Assembly: GCA_902623995.1 (NCBI GenBank)
Contig: CACNWE010000003.1
Location: forward strand, 1 to 64,000
DNA from: an uncultured SAR116 cluster alpha proteobacterium
GTDB taxonomy: Bacteria > Pseudomonadota > Alphaproteobacteria > Puniceispirillales > Marisalimonadaceae
Length of the DNA stretch: 64,000 nucleotides
Direction of reading: 5' to 3'
Below the pieces are notes generated by a model. It did not search any database. It was not told where the DNA came from and saw nothing but the letters and a program-made list of their open reading frames with translations. Shown piece by piece: positions 58,749-64,000 of the stretch (the stretch's first letter is position 1; the number at the start of each line of letters is the position of its first letter). The translations under genes and the position numbers were made by a program.

Positions 58749-59582
58749 ATGAAATTTTCAAAATTAATTGCAGATAGATATGCTGAGGAAATTGATCTAG
58801 ATTTTTCAAAAATTCAAGAAACACTAACTCTTAAGTCAATTTTATCAAGAAGAAGTATCAGAAAGTTTTTAAACAAGCCGATATCAAAAGAACTTCTAAC
58901 TTTACTTTTAGCTGCATCACAATCTGCTCCGTCAAAATCTAACCTTCAACAATACTCAATTTTAGTGATTCAAGATCAAAATATTAAAAATGAAATATCT
59001 GATTTAATAGGTAACACTAAGTGGGCACTGACGGCACCAATTTTTTTATTATATCTTGCTGATATAAGAAGAAATATAAAAATAACTAATGACAGAGGAT
59101 ATGATCATAAAAACAACAATGTTGATACATTTATGAATAGCGTAATTGATGCTGCTTTAGCAATGCAATCAACAATATGTGCAGCAGAATCTATAGGTCT
59201 GGGAGTGTGCCCAATTAGCATGATTAGAAACATAATTGAAGAGGTGAAGGTAATTTGTGAGTTACCTAAAGGAGTTTTTCCCATTGCAGGACTTACTATT
59301 GGTTGGCCTGATCAAAAATCAAAAATTTCAATTAGATTATCCCAAGATATTGTAACACATTTAAACAAATATAATGAAAAAGATTTAATTCATAAAATAA
59401 ATAAATATGACACAAAAGTTTTTAAAAAAGATCCAATTCCAGCGGAAAAGCAACGTCACATTGACCTTTATGGAGTTGCAAAAAAGGGGACTTGGTCTGA
59501 GAATATTAGCAGACAATTATCGGTTCCAGAAAGAAGCCATTTTAAAAATTGGCTTAAAAAAAATGGATTTAATCTTGAATAA
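58749..59582 (+). CDS. Nitroreductase family protein
   Basis: FMN-dependent reductase family. The N-terminal SRRSIRKFLNKPISKELL and AASQSAPSKSNLQQYSILVI blocks bind FMN phosphate; a later GLGVCPISMIRN segment and PIAGLTIGWPDQ complete the fold. At 277 aa it has a C-terminal extension resembling NfsA/Frp-type NADPH reductases. The physiological substrate (flavin, quinone, nitro compound) is not evident. It is a single gene, divergent from the SDR and overlapping the convergent hydrolase by 14 nt. Confidence 0.87.
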   Translation: MKFSKLIADRYAEEIDLDFSKIQETLTLKSILSRRSIRKFLNKPISKELLTLLLAASQSAPSKSNLQQYSILVIQDQNIKNEISDLIGNTKWALTAPIFLLYLADIRRNIKITNDRGYDHKNNNVDTFMNSVIDAALAMQSTICAAESIGLGVCPISMIRNIIEEVKVICELPKGVFPIAGLTIGWPDQKSKISIRLSQDIVTHLNKYNEKDLIHKINKYDTKVFKKDPIPAEKQRHIDLYGVAKKGTWSENISRQLSVPERSHFKNWLKKNGFNLE

Positions 59583-60435
59583 TATTATTTAATATATCGT
59601 TAAACAAAACTTCATTTTCATACATTATCCAATGACCTATGTTGAATTCTACATGAAACCTGACCTTAGGATTAATGGATCTTAATATTGTCATTCTATC
59701 TTCTAAATAAACTCCTACACTGGCATCTTTTTCTCCCCAAATCACATAAAGAGGTACTTCTTGCTTTTTTAATATTTTAGCTAAAGTGTCGGTTGCTGAA
59801 ATTGGTCGGCTTTTAATTCGGTGATCATCTGTATTTTGTTTTTGAATATGGACTGCAAAATCATCAACTTTTTTTGGATTATAAAACATTAGTATTTCAA
59901 GATTTGTCCTGTGAGCATCATATACTTCTTGTTCTGTCATTTTTGAGTGTCTAGCTATCATAGTTTTCATTTCGCCTCTTTTGGCTCCCAAACCTCCAGG
60001 TCCTACCAAAATTAATTTTCTAGGTGATAAGTGTCTATTTATCAGTTCGTAAGATAAGTGTCCGGCAATTAAACCACCAAATGAAAAACCGCATACCAAA
60101 GGATTTTCATTTAATGAGATTAATTTAATTAAAGTGTCTGCTAAATTAGAGGCAATCTTTTCTGGTGTATGAGGTAAAGGTAAATCATCTGACTCACCAA
60201 AGCCTGGCATATCAGGAATTAAAACATTATAATTTTTCGAAAATGGAATTGCTTGTTTGATCCAATGTCTCCAGCTTCCATAACCACCATGCAAAAGAAC
60301 TAGCGGTGTTCCCTTACCCCAAGACCTCCAACACACTTTAATACCATTAGTGTCTACTAATTTTTTTTGGGAGTTTTTTTCAATTTCATACAAATCTCTC
60401 GAATAATTTTCAAAATTAAATTTTTTATTTTCCAT
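59569..60435 (-). CDS. Alpha/beta hydrolase
   Basis: A 288-residue hydrolase with the oxyanion motif LLHGGYGSWRHW, the strand PDMPGFGESD, nucleophile elbow GFSFGG with Ser118, an acidic residue region in VIWGEKD, and the catalytic His268 in NIGHW. The family covers esterases, C-C bond hydrolases and thioesterases; I cannot choose. It is divergent from the CoA-transferase gene across 135 nt. Confidence 0.86.
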   Translation of the reverse strand: MENKKFNFENYSRDLYEIEKNSQKKLVDTNGIKVCWRSWGKGTPLVLLHGGYGSWRHWIKQAIPFSKNYNVLIPDMPGFGESDDLPLPHTPEKIASNLADTLIKLISLNENPLVCGFSFGGLIAGHLSYELINRHLSPRKLILVGPGGLGAKRGEMKTMIARHSKMTEQEVYDAHRTNLEILMFYNPKKVDDFAVHIQKQNTDDHRIKSRPISATDTLAKILKKQEVPLYVIWGEKDASVGVYLEDRMTILRSINPKVRFHVEFNIGHWIMYENEVLFNDILNNIIQD

Positions 60436-60501
60436 TCATTGCCTCAACATTCAATTCAAAAAAACTAATAATTTTTTTTTAAATTAATAACAAGCATTTT
60501 A

Positions 60502-60529
60502 TTGATCTCTTGATAGTTAATAATATAAG
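60502..60529 (+). promoter_or_regulatory. Possible promoter of the CoA-transferase unit
   Basis: TTGATC (60502-60507) and TATAAG (60524-60529) are 16 nt apart, about 40 nt before the CoA-transferase ATG; a GGAG ribosome-binding site lies 8 nt before the start. Hexamer match only. Confidence 0.33.
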
Positions 60530-60570
60530 ATAAAATGACTTAAAAAATACATGGTAATGGAGAACACCTA

Positions 60571-61764
60571 ATGCCACATTTGCCTGCATCTGATGCATTG
60601 TCACATATAAGAGTTATTGATCTTACTAGAGTAAGATCTGGTCCAACAGCAGTTAGACAACTTGCTGACTGGGGAGCTGATGTTATAAAAGTAGAAGCTC
60701 CTGAAAGTGTTGAACCGGACGGCGCGTTAGGCGCGTCAAGGCACACATCTGATTTTCAAAATTTACATCGTAACAAAAGAAGCATTACTCTAAATTTAAA
60801 AAAATCTGAGGCTTTAGAAATTCTAATGAAATTAGTAGAAAAGTCTGATGTGGTGGTCGAAAACTTTCGTCCAGATGTGAAGAAAAGACTTGGCATTGAT
60901 TATGAAACTCTAAAAAAAAGAAATCCTAGAATTATTCTTGCTAGTATATCAGGATTTGGTCAAGATGGACCATACGCAAGGAGACCAGGCTTTGATCAAA
61001 TTGCTCAAGGTATGGGTGGATTAATGAGTATAACTGGAGAACCAGGTAAGGGGCCAATGAGGGTTGGTATTCCTGTAGCAGATTTAACGGCAGGATTATT
61101 CTGTGCAATGGGAATTCAGACTGCTCTTCTAGAAAGAGAAAAATCTGGCATTGGTCAATGGGTTAATACATCATTACTACAGGCTCAGATCTTTATGTTA
61201 GATTTTCAAGCCTCGCGGTGGCTATGTGATAATAATGTAGCGGGACAGGCTGGCAACAACCATCCAACCAGTGTGCCTACCGGCGTTTTTAAAACTTCTG
61301 ATGGTTCGATTAACTTAGCAGTTGCTGGAGAAACAATTTGGAGACGCTTTGCTGAAGCGGTTGACCAAAAAGATTGGCTTGAAATGGAAGAATTTAAAGA
61401 TGCAAAAAATCGATTAAAAAACCGAGATTATTTAAATAGCTTAATTGAGGAATTGACAGTAACCAAATCTTCAAATGAATGGGTTGAAAAATTAGAAAAG
61501 GTTGGCGTTCCATGTGGTCCAATAAATTCTATAGATAAGGTTTTTGAAGACCCTCAGGTTAAGCATCTTGGTATCGCGCAATCTGTTGATACAATTCCTT
61601 TTGGTAAAACTGAATTAGTAGGGCAACCCTTTAATTTATCCCGTACTCCTAGTAGTTTAAAGCAGCGTCCCCCTGAAAAGGGTGAACAAAATAGTGACGT
61701 ACTTTCCGAGCTAGGTTTTAGTGATAAAGAACTAAATGATTTTAAAAATCTAGAGATAATTTAA
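60571..61764 (+). CDS. Family III CoA-transferase (CaiB/BaiF type)
   Basis: Moves CoA between carboxylic acids. N-terminal motif RVIDLTRVRSGPTAVRQLADWGADVIKVE, ENFRPDV, ASISGFGQDGPYARRPGFDQIAQ and the catalytic Asp171 in VGIPVADLTAG are present. Length 397 aa, normal for one subunit of the interlocked dimer. The substrate cannot be read from sequence. It is followed 15 nt later by a crotonase gene, which suggests activation of an acid to its CoA thioester followed by modification. Slightly higher GC than its neighbours at the 5' end. Confidence 0.92.
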   Translation: MPHLPASDALSHIRVIDLTRVRSGPTAVRQLADWGADVIKVEAPESVEPDGALGASRHTSDFQNLHRNKRSITLNLKKSEALEILMKLVEKSDVVVENFRPDVKKRLGIDYETLKKRNPRIILASISGFGQDGPYARRPGFDQIAQGMGGLMSITGEPGKGPMRVGIPVADLTAGLFCAMGIQTALLEREKSGIGQWVNTSLLQAQIFMLDFQASRWLCDNNVAGQAGNNHPTSVPTGVFKTSDGSINLAVAGETIWRRFAEAVDQKDWLEMEEFKDAKNRLKNRDYLNSLIEELTVTKSSNEWVEKLEKVGVPCGPINSIDKVFEDPQVKHLGIAQSVDTIPFGKTELVGQPFNLSRTPSSLKQRPPEKGEQNSDVLSELGFSDKELNDFKNLEII

Positions 61765-61779
61765 TATAAGGGTAAGATA

Positions 61780-62568
61780 ATGACTGAAGAAAAAATGTTG
61801 TCTCGCACTCAAGATAGTGTTGGATATATAATTTTTAATAATCCAGAAAAACATAACGCAGTATCCATAGAAATGTGGGATGCGCTTGAAAAATTTCTTA
61901 ATCAATTTAGAGAAGATAACAATATTAGGGTTGTTGTTCTTGAGGGTGCAGGGGGGAAATCATTTGTTTCTGGAGCCGATATTTCTAAATTTGATAAAGA
62001 AAGAAGTACAAAAGAAGCTGTGTTAAGTTATAACAAACGAACACAAAAGGTTTATGAGCTTATTGAGGCGTTTCCGAAGCCAACGATAGCGAAAATTAAT
62101 GGATATTGTATTGGTGGAGGTCTCAATTTAGCTGTATGTTGTGACATAAGAATTTGCTCTGAAAAGTCACAATTTGCAATGCCTGCGGCGAAACTATCTC
62201 TTGGCTACCCTTTTTCATCAATAAAAAGATTGTTTGATATAATGGGACCTGGGATGGCTAAACACTTTATGTTTACTGCTGAAAAAATATCTTCAAAAGA
62301 GGCAGTTTCTTGTGGATTAATTCAAAAGCTAGTAAGTGAAGAAAATTTAGAAACTTTTGTTAATGATTATGCTTTTACAATCTCTAAAAATGCTCCTTTA
62401 ACTATAAAGGCAATGAAACAAATTGGTATTGAAATTTTAAAAAATCCTTCAGAAAGAGATTTGACTTTATGTGAAAATTTAGCTTCCGCTTGTTTTGATA
62501 GTGAAGATTACAAGGAGGGAAGAAAAGCATTTATGGAAAAAAGGAAACCAAACTTCAGAGGGGTCTAA
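61780..62568 (+). CDS. Crotonase-superfamily protein lacking hydratase glutamates
   Basis: Enoyl-CoA hydratase/isomerase fold, 262 aa. CoA-binding and oxyanion-hole segments SFVSGADISKF and NGYCIGGGLNLA are intact. The two catalytic Glu of enoyl-CoA hydratase are replaced, by Asn116 (GGGLN) and Ala136 (MPA). So a canonical hydratase reaction is unlikely; other crotonase chemistry (isomerase, decarboxylase, hydrolase) or an unknown reaction is more probable. The C-terminal DYKEGRKAFMEKRKPNF is typical of the family. Co-transcribed with the CoA-transferase; ends 3 nt from the convergent amidohydrolase. Confidence 0.88.
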   Translation: MTEEKMLSRTQDSVGYIIFNNPEKHNAVSIEMWDALEKFLNQFREDNNIRVVVLEGAGGKSFVSGADISKFDKERSTKEAVLSYNKRTQKVYELIEAFPKPTIAKINGYCIGGGLNLAVCCDIRICSEKSQFAMPAAKLSLGYPFSSIKRLFDIMGPGMAKHFMFTAEKISSKEAVSCGLIQKLVSEENLETFVNDYAFTISKNAPLTIKAMKQIGIEILKNPSERDLTLCENLASACFDSEDYKEGRKAFMEKRKPNFRGV

Positions 62569-62571
62569 ACT

Positions 62572-63474
62572 TTACAGGGGATTATAATATTTAATTGCAT
62601 TATCGTGAAACAAACACTGAATTTCATTTTTGGGCAACCCTGCTGTTATGTTTTTAAAACCATTATAAATTTCATCAAAAGTAGCACATAAACTATCTAC
62701 AGGAAAATTAGATGCAAACATACATCTTTCATATCCAAATATATTTATTACATCCAATATAATTTCTTTGTTGAGGTTAACAGTCCATTTTTTATCAGGA
62801 ACACAAATGCCAGAAATTTTGATAGCGGTATTTGGTTGTTCAGAAAATTCTTCTAAATACATTCTCCATTGATTTAATCCATCAAAAGATCTATCAGAAG
62901 GTAGACCTGTGTGGTTAAGAATAATGATAGTATCAGGGAAATCTTTTGCTAATTGAGTTGCATCATTAAGGTGCCACCATGGAGTTTGCAGATCAAAATG
63001 TAGTTTGTGTTTTTTTAATAAAGAATACCCGCTTCTAAAAACAGGATCATTTAATGATCCCTTTATATTATCAAGATTTGTATTTGGATTATCAGTTGAT
63101 TTAGGTTTATGTCTTATACTTCTTGTAAGGTCATATTTAGACTGATTTTCTAGCACTTTTTCAATATCGTTCCTGTCAAACCATGCTTGTGCAACCAAAG
63201 CATTTGGAAAACCAGTCATTTCAAATAATTTATGAAGCCATTTAGTCTCCCCAATGGGGTCATTTGGATCCCATTCAGTTTCCATATGGACAGTTTTTAC
63301 AATGTTATGATTTTTACTAACTTCAAAATAATCTGTTGTTAAAAAATTTTTACAAATAGATTTATAATCACCATATCTAAATGGTATTTGTTTATCTGGG
63401 TTCAACCAAGGATTTTTCTTTAAACTTAAATCCCAGAAGTGGTGATGGGCGTCGATTATAGGTATATCTTTCAT
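62572..63474 (-). CDS. Amidohydrolase family protein (COG3618, lactonase-like)
   Basis: TIM-barrel metal-dependent hydrolase of 300 aa. The N-terminal IIDAHHHFWD (His10-12 region) is the hallmark of the COG3618 group, which includes lactonases such as fuconolactonase and 2-pyrone-4,6-dicarboxylate hydrolase. Further conserved parts: VHMETEW, LQTPWWHL, IIILNHTGLP and MFASNFPVDS with the distal Asp. The substrate is unknown. It lies 9 nt after the dehydrogenase-type gene on the same strand, so the two are probably one transcript. Confidence 0.88.
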   Translation of the reverse strand: MKDIPIIDAHHHFWDLSLKKNPWLNPDKQIPFRYGDYKSICKNFLTTDYFEVSKNHNIVKTVHMETEWDPNDPIGETKWLHKLFEMTGFPNALVAQAWFDRNDIEKVLENQSKYDLTRSIRHKPKSTDNPNTNLDNIKGSLNDPVFRSGYSLLKKHKLHFDLQTPWWHLNDATQLAKDFPDTIIILNHTGLPSDRSFDGLNQWRMYLEEFSEQPNTAIKISGICVPDKKWTVNLNKEIILDVINIFGYERCMFASNFPVDSLCATFDEIYNGFKNITAGLPKNEIQCLFHDNAIKYYNPL

Positions 63475-63483
63475 TGAAAATGC

Positions 63484-64000
63484 CTAAATAATTCCTTTTA
63501 AATCAAATAATTTTACTATAGATGTGCCATCTAATTTTTCTTTTGAGCTATTTACCAAAATTGTGAATAATTGTTTGGTCAGAGAAGACATAGGTATGGG
63601 TGTGTTTTTAGCATTAGCTAATTTAGACACCATTTGTAAATCCTTTAAAATCTGTGAAGCGTATCCTTTAGGTGCAAAATCTCTATTTACTATTCTAGGA
63701 AATAGATCATTTAATAAATTAGACCCGGCATGACCATCAGAGAGTGCTTCTGGAATTTTGTTTGCATCAATATTCCAAGCTTGTGCAAAGGAAGCTGCTT
63801 CCGCCAAAATTGCATAATTATTTAAAACTATTATTTGATTTATCATTTTTACTATTTGACCAGATCCAGTTTCACCAAAAAAAGTAAATTTTGAAGATAT
63901 TTCTTGTAAAATAGGTTTGACATATTTTACCACTTTTTCATCTCCACCTACCATAATAGCTAAATTCCCCTGTAATGCTTTATCAGGGCCACCTGAGACT
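63484..64000 (-). CDS. 3-hydroxyisobutyrate dehydrogenase-type oxidoreductase (partial)
   Basis: C-terminal ~172 residues of a beta-hydroxyacid dehydrogenase. Reading continues to the window edge without a start: the visible N-terminal part, VSGGPDKALQGNLAIMVGGD, is the substrate-binding motif. The catalytic Lys lies in GSGQIVKMINQI. The NAD(P)-binding domain is beyond the window, so cofactor and substrate (3-hydroxyisobutyrate, tartronate semialdehyde, and so on) cannot be decided. An internal Met at 63954 is not the true start. Confidence 0.88.
   Translation of the reverse strand, partial: VSGGPDKALQGNLAIMVGGDEKVVKYVKPILQEISSKFTFFGETGSGQIVKMINQIIVLNNYAILAEAASFAQAWNIDANKIPEALSDGHAGSNLLNDLFPRIVNRDFAPKGYASQILKDLQMVSKLANAKNTPIPMSSLTKQLFTILVNSSKEKLDGTSIVKLFDLKGII

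Overview
The window comes from an AT-rich, tightly packed, Gram-negative genome that I read as a free-living (probably marine) alphaproteobacterium. Evidence seen in the sequence: an FtsZ tail ending in FLRRQAN, the alphaproteobacterial type of SerC, a FolP with a long N-terminal extension, a sigma-32 RpoH beside an RluA-type pseudouridine synthase, a DUF6476-like gene divergent from rluD, LPS and outer-membrane genes (lpxC, bamD, mlaA, mlaC), and meso-DAP peptidoglycan (DNPR motif in MurE). I cannot fix the genus. Low-GC marine lineages such as SAR116-like, AEGEAN-169-like or Pelagibacterales-like groups are possible.

Layout. 1-7.6 kb (+): cpoB-tilS-ftsH-folP-glmM-thiD. 7.6-8.2 kb (-): a GST-like gene. 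8.3-13.7 kb (+): serC-serA-hisZ-purA, preceded by a possible structured serC leader. 13.7-15.6 kb (-): rluD then rpoH. 15.6-17.1 kb (+): a DUF6476-like gene and a threonine aldolase. 17.1-25.8 kb: a YggT-like gene (-), ettA (+), mlaA-mlaC (-), uvrD-prmA-pepP (+). 25.8-49.5 kb (-): an unbroken division and cell-wall cluster, mraZ-rsmH-ftsL-ftsI-murE-murF-mraY-murD-ftsW-murG-murC-murB-ddl-ftsQ-ftsA-ftsZ-lpxC-bamD-recN-ligA. Upstream of mraZ are four 10-bp-spaced TGGGA-type boxes (probable MraZ operator) and then the RNase P RNA gene with its own promoter. 50-54.7 kb: a DnaJ/TerB gene and an ABC-F gene (-); tusA-like, plsC, DUF2237 and a 62-codon gene (+); a bactofilin (-). 54.8-57.8 kb: nudC and an Old Yellow Enzyme gene (+), a potassium channel (-). 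57.9-64 kb: a metabolic region with an SDR, a nitroreductase, an alpha/beta hydrolase, a family III CoA-transferase, a crotonase lacking both hydratase glutamates, a COG3618 amidohydrolase, and a 3-hydroxyisobutyrate-dehydrogenase-type gene cut by the window end.

Most of the window is core machinery: precursor synthesis (glmM, murB-F, mraY, murG), septum assembly (ftsA, Q, W, I, L, Z), and envelope assembly and upkeep (lpxC, bamD, mlaA, mlaC, cpoB, ftsH). Gene junctions are extremely tight. All nine convergent gene pairs abut or overlap, and one divergent pair shares its start codons. I found no CRISPR array, phage, insertion sequence or tRNA. The observations most worth checking are the MraZ box array, the possible serC leader, the dyad over the lpxC ribosome-binding site, the overlapping divergent starts, and the atypical crotonase with its neighbours.
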